DNA from: COE1 sp045579665
GTDB lineage: Bacteria; Bacillota; Clostridia; Lachnospirales; Lachnospiraceae
Assembly: GCA_045579665.1 (NCBI GenBank)
Contig: JAZNMO010000127.1
Span: 11,765 to 75,764, forward strand
Reading direction: 5' to 3'
DNA length: 64,000 nucleotides
Below, in pieces: positions 45,783 to 53,869 of the stretch. A model generated the notes under the pieces. It was not told the DNA's origin, searched no databases, and saw only the letters and a program-made list of their open reading frames with translations. The first letter of the stretch is position 1. Every line of letters starts with the position of its first letter. Position numbers and translations under genes: made by a program.

Positions 45783-46700
45783 TTATTCTTCATCATAATA
45801 AGTCTTAATACGAATCGCCTGATTATGATCACCGAAGTCTTCACCGAAGAGAGTGCATCCGCCAACATTGGCTGTGTCCTTCGGAACTTCGATACGGAAG
45901 GTTATATAGCTGTTATAATTAATGTTCAAATCTTGAATAGTCACATCTGAAATCTTATTAGTACCATCAATAAAGCATCCTTCACTGTTGATAATTAAAG
46001 TTTTCAATAAACCGTACTGATTCAAAGGCTCTGGCCACCACTGAGGAGAAACATATCCGGGTCTTGCACCGTAATCCCCCGGACTAATCCACATACCAAG
46101 CGGTATGCCGTTGATACTAAAATAAATATCGGATGGATAGTCTTCGTTGGTCTCCGGACATTCTGAGGAAATCTCGAAAGAGATATGCAACTCAGTAAGT
46201 GTTTGCCCTGCCTGAAGGTGATTTGGTAAATTATACTCTACATAGCCGCTGGCAAACCATAGGATACCTGCCTGAAAACGATCCGGGAAAGAGAACACTC
46301 TTGGGTCGTCTAAAGAACCGATGATTTCTTTGCTTGTGGCAAGACCACAGGTTGGTGTGCCGTGACAAGCTGTATAATAGCCAACACGAATGTCATCTAT
46401 ATAACAATGTCTTGCCTCCTTGGCAGGAGCAAGATCAATCATAAGACGATCAAAACGAGGACGAACAATCTTCATCGTACCTCTCTTGCCGGATGTTATC
46501 TTAATCTGCACAAGACCGGCTTCTTCTAACTTATTCACGTGCATGGAAATGGCACCGTTGGTAAGTCCAAGTGCTTCCGCTAAGTCATTCATACTTAACG
46601 TGTCATCTTCATATATCATTTCCATGATTTTAAGACGCATAGGTGTGCTGAGTGCTTTGAATACGGTTTCAGCTTCTCCTATTGAACGAAAATATAACAT
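45783..46700 (-). CDS. ArsR-like regulator with large C-terminal sensing domain
   Basis: A 305-residue protein. Residues 10-95 form a winged HTH of ArsR type (VFKALSTPMRLKIMEMIYED, then LSMNDLAEALGLTNGAISMHVNKLEEAGL). The remaining ~200 residues are beta-rich with features of a jelly-roll, carbohydrate-binding-like fold (WFASGYVEYNLPNHLQAG, DIYFSINGIPLGMWISPGDYG). Such a large C-terminal half is unusual for ArsR. I start at ATG 46700, just after GGGGG; the open frame extends upstream without support. It is divergent from the GH43 operon and probably controls it. Confidence 0.85.
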   Translation of the reverse strand: MLYFRSIGEAETVFKALSTPMRLKIMEMIYEDDTLSMNDLAEALGLTNGAISMHVNKLEEAGLVQIKITSGKRGTMKIVRPRFDRLMIDLAPAKEARHCYIDDIRVGYYTACHGTPTCGLATSKEIIGSLDDPRVFSFPDRFQAGILWFASGYVEYNLPNHLQAGQTLTELHISFEISSECPETNEDYPSDIYFSINGIPLGMWISPGDYGARPGYVSPQWWPEPLNQYGLLKTLIINSEGCFIDGTNKISDVTIQDLNINYNSYITFRIEVPKDTANVGGCTLFGEDFGDHNQAIRIKTYYDEE

Positions 46701-46712
46701 AGTAACCCCCTG

Positions 46713-46753
46713 TATATTATGTGCTGTATTTGATTTATTTATAACATAATATA
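46713..46753. promoter_or_regulatory. Inverted repeat, candidate operator of the ArsR-like regulator
   Basis: Perfect 9-bp arms TATATTATG and CATAATATA are placed symmetrically with centres about 32 bp apart, between the regulator's promoter and start codon. This suits autoregulation. AT-rich chance symmetry cannot be ruled out. Confidence 0.5.
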
Positions 46754-46767
46754 TTTTTCTATTTCCT

Positions 46768-46796
46768 ATAATAAACAATGTGATTATTAAAGTCAA
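46768..46796 (-). promoter_or_regulatory. Promoter of the ArsR-like gene
   Basis: On the minus strand, TTGACT and TATTAT are separated by 17 bp, about 70 bp upstream of the start. Confidence 0.65.
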
Positions 46797-46908
46797 TGCT
46801 ATAATAATTAAAAAGCAGATAAAATTATGAAAAGATTATTTGTGCAAAATAATCAACAAAAATTAAGAACATTTTGATATATACTGTAATTATTTATAAA
46901 GCATATTA

Positions 46909-46937
46909 TTGACTTTTTAAGGTAGTCATAGTATGTT
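46909..46937 (+). promoter_or_regulatory. Promoter of the GH43 gene
   Basis: TTGACT and TATGTT are spaced 17 bp apart, about 70 bp before the GH43 start codon. The rest of the 308-bp divergent spacer is AT-rich with no gene. Confidence 0.6.
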
Positions 46938-47008
46938 TTAATTATTATTAAAATATTTTAGTGGTTTTTTGATACAGAATATTTAGGAAAAGAAAGGAAG
47001 ATAGAATT

Positions 47009-48628
47009 ATGAAGAAAAAGCTGATTTCTACTATGTTATGTATCTGCATGGCAACATCTGTGTGCGCATGTGGACAGACAACGCAGGAGCAGGCTGAAGA
47101 TACAAAGGCAACAGAGACATCAGAAACATCAGAGGAGACTCAGACAGTGGAAGAGACTAAGGAAGAGGTGGAAAGACCTGTTCTGGAGGTAAGTTATGAT
47201 GGTATCGCTACAGGAACTGTGAATGCAAGGGTATCAGTACATGATCCTTCGATTATTAAGGCAGACGGAAAATATTATATTTTCGGGTCTCATATGGTAG
47301 GGGCTTCCACAGATAATCTACGTTCATGGACCAGACTTGGAAACGGATATACAGAGACAAATACAATCTATGGTAATCTATATGAAGAAGGACTTGGCGT
47401 ATTTGATTATGCCGGTAATGGGGATAGCCTGATTAAGACGGATGATGGTGGAACTCATGTGTGGGCACCGGACCCGATTTATAATAAGGAAACAGGTTTG
47501 TACTATTTGTATTATTGTACTACTTCTACATGGAACGCTTCTAATCTGTGCTATGGCGTATCAGAGAGTGTGGAAGGACCTTATGAGTGGCAGGGAGCTT
47601 TGATTTACTCTGGATTCACAGAGGAGACAATAGGTGCAACAGATGTATATGATTATGTGTCTGAGGAATATGCAGCAGAGAATTACCTGACACTTGGTGG
47701 TACATATGAGTTTGAGGAGTGGCCAAATGCCATTGACCCTTCTGTATTCTATGATGAGGACGGAAGACTTTGGATGGTATATGGTTCGTGGTCAGGCGGT
47801 ATGTTCTTATTAGAGCTGGACGAGAAGACCGGTCAGGTGATTCATCCGGAGGCAGATCCAGAGAATAATGTAGACCCTTATTTTGGAAAGAAGTTAATTG
47901 GCGGTGGACATAAGTCTATCGAGGGGCCATATATTTTATATGATGATGTAAGTGGATATTACTATTTGTTTGTTTCTTATGGTGCATTGACAAGAGAAGG
48001 TGGTTATCAGATTCGAGTATTCCGTTCCGAGACAGTGGATGGTGAATATGTGGATATGAATGGCAATTATCCTAATAATAACGGAAATCATTCTTATTAT
48101 GGTTTGAAACTTTCCGGTAATTATTTCCTTCCAAGCTTGAAACGTGCTTATATGGCAACAGGACATAACTCAGCGTTTATTGATGATGATGGTAAAATGT
48201 ATATTGTATATCATACAAGATTTGATGATGGTACAGAGGGACATTCGCCTAGAGTAAAGCAGTTCTTCTTAAATGAAGAAGGATGGCCATGCATGCTGCC
48301 TTATGCAACCAATGGGGAGACGATTTCCGAGGCAGGTTATAGCAAGGAGCAGGTAGTGGGTGAATACTATCTGATTAATCAGGGTATGGATATCAGCGCA
48401 TCGATTGCGGAGCCGGTTAAGGTGGTTCTTGATGAGGATGGCTCGCTTTGGGGAAATGACATTGAAGGCACATGGGAGATGACGGACGGTACGTATTATA
48501 TGCACTTTACATATGATGAGAAGGAGTACAGCGGCGTATTTTGTGAGATGCTTGATGAGGCAGGAACGAATGTTATGACATTTACAGCTGTTGGAAATAA
48601 CCAGAGTATCTGGGCAGTGAAATATTAA
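47009..48628 (+). CDS. GH43 arabinan hydrolase, surface lipoprotein
   Basis: Secreted, lipid-anchored glycoside hydrolase of 539 residues, most like endo-alpha-1,5-L-arabinanase. The signal peptide ends in VCAC with the lipid Cys near residue 21, then a Thr/Glu-rich stalk to about residue 52. The GH43 propeller shows the catalytic base in SVHDPSIIKADGKYYIFGSH, the pKa-modulating Asp in NAIDPSVFYDEDGRLWMVYG and the acid Glu in GGHKSIEGPYILYDD. The last ~110 residues (from about AGYSKEQVVGEYYLI) form an extra beta domain seen in longer bacterial arabinanases. It would release oligosaccharides for the importers downstream. Confidence 0.9.
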   Translation: MKKKLISTMLCICMATSVCACGQTTQEQAEDTKATETSETSEETQTVEETKEEVERPVLEVSYDGIATGTVNARVSVHDPSIIKADGKYYIFGSHMVGASTDNLRSWTRLGNGYTETNTIYGNLYEEGLGVFDYAGNGDSLIKTDDGGTHVWAPDPIYNKETGLYYLYYCTTSTWNASNLCYGVSESVEGPYEWQGALIYSGFTEETIGATDVYDYVSEEYAAENYLTLGGTYEFEEWPNAIDPSVFYDEDGRLWMVYGSWSGGMFLLELDEKTGQVIHPEADPENNVDPYFGKKLIGGGHKSIEGPYILYDDVSGYYYLFVSYGALTREGGYQIRVFRSETVDGEYVDMNGNYPNNNGNHSYYGLKLSGNYFLPSLKRAYMATGHNSAFIDDDGKMYIVYHTRFDDGTEGHSPRVKQFFLNEEGWPCMLPYATNGETISEAGYSKEQVVGEYYLINQGMDISASIAEPVKVVLDEDGSLWGNDIEGTWEMTDGTYYMHFTYDEKEYSGVFCEMLDEAGTNVMTFTAVGNNQSIWAVKY

Positions 48629-48645
48629 TTGTATATTGCTATGAA

Positions 48646-48686
48646 GGTAAAAGGGCTTTGTTTGATTAAAAAACGAGGCCTTTTTT
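48646..48686 (+). terminator. Terminator after the GH43 gene
   Basis: AAAAGG-CTTTGTTT pairs with AAAACGAG-CCTTTTTT with one mismatch and one bulge, then TTTTTT. Confidence 0.65.
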
Positions 48687-49024
48687 CTTGTTTGAAAAAA
48701 TGTGGTATAATTATAGTGAAAAGTAAGCTATATTATTATTTCTTGAAGTAGTAAAAAAATGAGTGAATGTTTTTGGAGTATTTTTACTGGTTTTAGGGTG
48801 GTATACAAACTGCACAAGCTAAAAAAGTAATTTTTGTGTTGTTTTATCAAACTAACGAATTCGAGACGGGAAAAAGTGCTTAAAATCATAAAATAGCACA
48901 AAAAAACTATACGCTATCCATTGACTTTATCAGCAGAAAATAGTAGATTAAGTAGTGTATAGAAATGACTAAAATGTTTAACTGAAAAATAAAATTAAAA
49001 CTCAGGAAAGGACAGGGTTGAAAT
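48687..49024. promoter_or_regulatory. AT-rich leader of the large ABC operon, with promoter
   Basis: No gene is seen. A promoter is visible at 48921-48949 (TTGACT, 17 bp, TAGATT) about 75 bp before the start codon at 49025. GGAAAGGAC provides the ribosome site. Confidence 0.6.
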
Positions 49025-52000
49025 ATGAAGGTTAAGAGCGCCAACAGAAAAACCAAAAGAATAGAATCAAGATTTCTTTCAAGAATTATTTCTTTGGGAA
49101 TGGCAGCAAGCATGTGCTTCGGTATATGCGTGGATACTTCATCGGCACTTATTGTAAGAGCGGATGAAGAAAGCAGCGAGTACGCTTCTACTTATAATAT
49201 GGAGGAGGAATACACCAGTGAGATGATTTCGCGCAACTATACGAAGATGAGTGCGAAGTATACTGCGAAGAATTATCAGGGTGAGGATATTTATTCTGCG
49301 GCACAGGATATGGCGGCAGGTTCTGATAAACTGACATCTGATACATATAACTATGAGAAGGCATCTCAGGCATTAGCACTTACGGTAGATGATGTGGTTA
49401 CATTATCATTAGATGTACCGCAGACTGCAGTATATGAGATGCAGTTAGAGTATTTATCATATGACGATTCAGTGCTTCCTGTAGGTATTGCGATGCAGAT
49501 TGATGGTGACTATCCGTTCTATGAGCTTCGTAACCTTGAGTTTGAGACTACATGGGTAGCGAAGGCTGAGAAGTCTTATGACAGATATGACAACGAAATC
49601 GTAACTGTACCTGATAAGCTTGTTCAGTGGGAGGTTAAGGCATTGGGTGATGGTAGTTACCGTTATTCAAGAGCGTTGAACGTAGAGCTTACAGAAGGCA
49701 CTCATGAGCTTACACTTAAGATTAATGAGGGTAACTTCTTATTAGGAGGCATTATCTTAACACAACCTGAGGTAATAGCTGAGTATACTTCATCAGAGAA
49801 GGCAGAAGGCGATGCGCTGATTCAGATTCAGGCAGAGGACTTTACCTATAGAAATGATTCTGCAATTCATGCAATTGCTGAGTATGATACAAGCCTTGAT
49901 CCATATGAGGTAACAGATACAGTATTGAATGCGATTGATTCTGCATCATTTGCTTCAGCTGGTCAGAAGATAACTTATGGCTTTACAGTAGAAGAAGCGG
50001 GTTACTATTATATTGGAATGAATTATAGACAGTCAGATAAAAATGACTTCCCTGTATTTGTTAATGTTGAGCTTGATGGTGAGATTCCAAATACAGCATT
50101 TGTATCGTATGCGTTGGATTATACTAATAAATATAAGACTGTAACTCTTGAGGATGCGGAGAAGAATAACTTAAGCGTATATCTTGAGGCAGGTGAGCAC
50201 ACGATATCTTATACGATAGCAATTGATGAGCTTAGAGAGATTATGGAAGCTCTGGATGAGATTATGTCAGGTGTTAATGATCTTGCGTTAGAGATTACTA
50301 AGGTAGCAGGTACGAACTCAGATAAGTACCGTGATTTGAAGCTTTCTAAGTATATTCCTAACCTTGAAGAGCAGTTGTTTGGATATGCTGACAGATTATA
50401 TGCATTGCAGGAAACAGTACGCGACCATGCTAAGACAGATAAGGCGATTGCGATTCTTGCGTCTATGAGTATTGCGGCAGAGCAGCTGATTTCGCTTGCA
50501 GAAGAGCCTGATGAAATTCCTTACCGTGTAGCAGAGCTTTGCACAAGTCAGGCTAGTGTTAACAGACATCTTGCTAATACGGTAGATAAATTAATTCAGA
50601 ATGATCTTGCAATTGATAGAATTTATATTTATCAGGAGGGAGCAGAGCTTCCTAAGAAGCCAAACATCTTTGTATCTGCTGGAATGAACATTAAGAGATT
50701 TGTTTCTTCCTTTACAGATCAGGCTTATTCAACTAACAATACAGACCCTGAGCATTTGCAGGTATGGGTAAACCGTTCCAGCCAGTATGTTCAGATTATG
50801 CAGAAGATGATTGATGAGTCATTTACTCCACAGACCGGTATTGAGGTAGATATCAGTATCATGCCTGACCAGTATAAGCTGGTTCTTGCCAATACATCAG
50901 GTAATGCACCTGACGTAGCAACAGGTATTAACTATACAATTCCATATGAGCTTGCGATTAGAGGAGCACTTGTGGATATGACACAGTTTGAGGGATTCCG
51001 GAAGGCAGCAGAGCCTTATGGCGAAGGTTTCTTCTTGACAGGTACGATTAATGACAGTATTTACTCTATGCCTGAGACAATGAACTTCTGGGTATTGTTC
51101 TATCGTTCAGATATTTTAGATAAGTTAGGACTTGAGGTTCCTAATACAATGCAGGATGTTATCGATATGCTTCCTGAACTTAAGATGAGAGGTTTGAATT
51201 ACTATCAGCCTGTATCAGGTATGCTTGCCATGAGAAACTTCCATGGTACAACACCATTGATTCATCAGTTTGGCGGTTCTTTATATGAAGCAACAGCACA
51301 GGAAGGTACAGCGTTTGGTAATGCCGAGGCAATTGATGGATTTACCTATTTAACAGAGCTTTTCACAATTTATGATATGCCAATTAACATTGATAATTTC
51401 TATCAGCATTTAAGAAATGGAGATATGCCAATTGGTGTAGCAGATTATGCAACCTATAACCTGATGTCTAATGCGGCACCTGAGCTTCAGAACTCTTGGA
51501 ACATTGCATTGGTTCCCGGTGTTGAGCAGGAGGATGGTACAATCGACAGAACAGTATGTGGTTGTGCGGAGAGTAGTGTTATCTTTAAGTCAGATGCAGA
51601 GCGTGAGCAGAAGGCATGGCAGTTTGTAGAGTGGTGGTCATCAACCAAGGTTCAGGCTGAGTTCGGTCAGAACTTACAGAATATCTACGGTGATGAGTAC
51701 ATGTGGACAACGGCAAACCTTGATGCATTTATGCAGCTTCCATGGGATACTCAGGATAAGTTAATTATTGCTGAGCAGATGGAGCATGTAGTCGATGTTG
51801 CCAGAGTACCTGGTACATACTTATTAGAGCGTGAGATTAGTAACGCCTTTAATGATATCGTTGTTAACGGTGACACAGCACAGAGTCGAATTGATGCGGC
51901 TGTTAAGACTATCAACCGAGAAATCGACAGAAAGCTGGAAGAGTTTGAGTATATTGATAGTGAAGGAAATACTATCGAAGCATATAATATTCCGACAATC

Positions 52001-52036
52001 GAGACAGTACGCAGATTGTTAGGAAGAGAAGAATAG
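49025..52036 (+). CDS. Large multidomain extracellular sugar-binding protein
   Basis: A 1003-residue secreted protein. The long basic signal region ends near VRADEE; I see no lipobox, so it may be released or held by another means. Residues from about 60 to 400 contain two beta-sandwich, CBM-like units (for example GDALIQIQAEDFTYRNDSAI, and EEAGYYYIGMNYRQ). A helical section (about 400-550) follows. The C-terminal half (about 570-985) is a family 1 solute-binding domain (QTGIEVDISIMPDQYKLVLA, then GNAPDVATGINYTIPYELAIRGALVDM). Binding proteins usually run to 400-550 residues, so this is twice the normal size. Two permeases follow in the same operon. Confidence 0.8.
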   Translation: MKVKSANRKTKRIESRFLSRIISLGMAASMCFGICVDTSSALIVRADEESSEYASTYNMEEEYTSEMISRNYTKMSAKYTAKNYQGEDIYSAAQDMAAGSDKLTSDTYNYEKASQALALTVDDVVTLSLDVPQTAVYEMQLEYLSYDDSVLPVGIAMQIDGDYPFYELRNLEFETTWVAKAEKSYDRYDNEIVTVPDKLVQWEVKALGDGSYRYSRALNVELTEGTHELTLKINEGNFLLGGIILTQPEVIAEYTSSEKAEGDALIQIQAEDFTYRNDSAIHAIAEYDTSLDPYEVTDTVLNAIDSASFASAGQKITYGFTVEEAGYYYIGMNYRQSDKNDFPVFVNVELDGEIPNTAFVSYALDYTNKYKTVTLEDAEKNNLSVYLEAGEHTISYTIAIDELREIMEALDEIMSGVNDLALEITKVAGTNSDKYRDLKLSKYIPNLEEQLFGYADRLYALQETVRDHAKTDKAIAILASMSIAAEQLISLAEEPDEIPYRVAELCTSQASVNRHLANTVDKLIQNDLAIDRIYIYQEGAELPKKPNIFVSAGMNIKRFVSSFTDQAYSTNNTDPEHLQVWVNRSSQYVQIMQKMIDESFTPQTGIEVDISIMPDQYKLVLANTSGNAPDVATGINYTIPYELAIRGALVDMTQFEGFRKAAEPYGEGFFLTGTINDSIYSMPETMNFWVLFYRSDILDKLGLEVPNTMQDVIDMLPELKMRGLNYYQPVSGMLAMRNFHGTTPLIHQFGGSLYEATAQEGTAFGNAEAIDGFTYLTELFTIYDMPINIDNFYQHLRNGDMPIGVADYATYNLMSNAAPELQNSWNIALVPGVEQEDGTIDRTVCGCAESSVIFKSDAEREQKAWQFVEWWSSTKVQAEFGQNLQNIYGDEYMWTTANLDAFMQLPWDTQDKLIIAEQMEHVVDVARVPGTYLLEREISNAFNDIVVNGDTAQSRIDAAVKTINREIDRKLEEFEYIDSEGNTIEAYNIPTIETVRRLLGREE

Positions 52037-52051
52037 GGGTGATGAATAGAT

Positions 52052-52972
52052 ATGAGTAAAAAAATAGTCACTACTTCAAAAAAATTGGCAAGAAGAGATA
52101 ATAACAAAAACGGTTATCTGTTCATTCTGCCTTATGCGTTTGTGTTTACGATTTTTATTTTAGTGCCGGTTATTTTGGCAGTAGTGTTATCGTTCACAAA
52201 CTTTAATGCGATTGAGTTCCCGTCATGGGTTGGATTTTTGAATTATATCACGGTATTAACCAATGATGAGGTATTTATGCAGCATGTACTTCCTAATACG
52301 GTAGTATATGCGTTGGTGGTAGGTGTTGGGGGATACATTTTATCCTTCATCCTTGCCTGGGCACTTTGTAACCTGCCGAGTGCATTGAGAACTATATTTG
52401 CCTTAATCATCTATTCACCGAGTATGACTGCCGGTGTAGCGATGGGTGTTGTATGGAAGGTTATTTTCTCGGGTGACCAGACAGGTCTTTTGAACAGCTG
52501 GCTGATGGAGCTTGGTATTATTACAGAGCCGATTATCTGGTTGATTAATGAGAACTATCTGTTACCGATTGTTATTGTAATTGGTTTGTGGTCAAGTATG
52601 GGTATCGGTTTCCTTTCCTTGATAGCCGGTATTCTGAATATTGATGAATCCTTATACGAAGCAGGTGCGATTGATGGTGTTAAGAATCGTTTCCAGGAAA
52701 TGATTTACATTACGATTCCGAGTATGAAGCCGCAGATGTTCTTCGCAGCGGTTATGGCTATCGTTAATGCTTTCCAGGCAGGTTCTATCTATACCTTGTT
52801 GACAGGTAATCCATCGCCGGGATATGCTTCACAGCTGTTAGTTAACCATATCGAGGACTACGGTTTCTTGCGTTACGAGATGGGTTATGCAGCGGCTGTA
52901 TCAGTAGTGTTATTATTAATTGTTCAGATATTCTCTAAGGTAGCTAACAAGCTCTTTACAGAAGAAGATTAG
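52052..52972 (+). CDS. Sugar ABC transporter permease, MalF type
   Basis: Membrane subunit of 306 residues with six membrane segments and the EAA loop ESLYEAGAIDGVKNRFQEMI (Gly-Ala at the centre rather than Ala-Ala), followed by YITIPSMKPQ. It starts 15 bp after the multidomain binding protein and pairs with the next permease. The ATPase is not local. Confidence 0.92.
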   Translation: MSKKIVTTSKKLARRDNNKNGYLFILPYAFVFTIFILVPVILAVVLSFTNFNAIEFPSWVGFLNYITVLTNDEVFMQHVLPNTVVYALVVGVGGYILSFILAWALCNLPSALRTIFALIIYSPSMTAGVAMGVVWKVIFSGDQTGLLNSWLMELGIITEPIIWLINENYLLPIVIVIGLWSSMGIGFLSLIAGILNIDESLYEAGAIDGVKNRFQEMIYITIPSMKPQMFFAAVMAIVNAFQAGSIYTLLTGNPSPGYASQLLVNHIEDYGFLRYEMGYAAAVSVVLLLIVQIFSKVANKLFTEED

Positions 52973-52980
52973 GAGGCAAT

Positions 52981-53850
52981 ATGGCATATAAGGGACGACG
53001 GATTAATCCGCAACATTTTGAAAAAAGTCAGATAAAGATTATTATTGCAGTGCTTCCTTTGGTTATTTTTATGGCACTACCGATTGTCTTTATCATCAAT
53101 CATGCATTTAAGCCGATGGAGGAGCTTTTTGCTTTCCCGCCGACATTTATTGTTAAGAATCCTACTTTGGATAACTTTACGGCTTTGATGAAAGCCAGCC
53201 GAACAGCAGGTATTCCGCTGAGCCGTTATGTATTTAACAGTATTATTGTAACGGTATTAACAATTTTCCTTTCTTTGCTTTTTACAACCTGTGCGGCATT
53301 TGCACTTTCAAAGATTAAGTTTAAGGCAAAGAATACATTGATGAACATTAACCAAATCGCAATTATGTTCGTAGGAACTGCGGTATTGATTCCAAGATAT
53401 CTGGTAATCAGCTTTGGTGGAATGGTAGACAGCTATGCTGCACATATTCTTCCATTGTTAGCTGTACCTGTAGCACTTTTCCTTGTAAAGCAGTTCGTAG
53501 ATCAGGTGCCGGATTCCTTATTAGAGGCGGCATACATAGATGGTGCAAATGATCTTAAGGTTTACTTCAAGATTATTCTTCCGATGATTAAGCCTGCGAT
53601 TGCGACAGCAGCGATTTTGGTATTCCAGCAGGTATGGACCAATATGGAAACATCTAACTATTTTGTAAACGATGATAGTATGAAGACATTGACCTTCTAC
53701 ATGAATACATTGGCGAATGCCAATAATACAGTAGCCGGTCAGGGTATGGCTGCAGCTGCAGCGTTGATTATGTTCGTGCCAAACCTTGTACTGTTCTGTA
53801 TCTTACAGAAGAACGTTATGAACACAATGGCACATTCCGGTATCAAATAA
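52981..53850 (+). CDS. Sugar ABC transporter permease, MalG type
   Basis: Partner membrane subunit of 289 residues. It has LPIVFIINHAFKPMEELF at the N-terminus and the EAA loop LLEAAYIDGANDLKVYFKI, followed by LPMIKPA. It has a GGAGG site and a 9-bp gap to the previous gene. It belongs to the same operon. Confidence 0.92.
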   Translation: MAYKGRRINPQHFEKSQIKIIIAVLPLVIFMALPIVFIINHAFKPMEELFAFPPTFIVKNPTLDNFTALMKASRTAGIPLSRYVFNSIIVTVLTIFLSLLFTTCAAFALSKIKFKAKNTLMNINQIAIMFVGTAVLIPRYLVISFGGMVDSYAAHILPLLAVPVALFLVKQFVDQVPDSLLEAAYIDGANDLKVYFKIILPMIKPAIATAAILVFQQVWTNMETSNYFVNDDSMKTLTFYMNTLANANNTVAGQGMAAAAALIMFVPNLVLFCILQKNVMNTMAHSGIK

Positions 53851-53869
53851 TGAAGAAGGCGGTTAGCGT

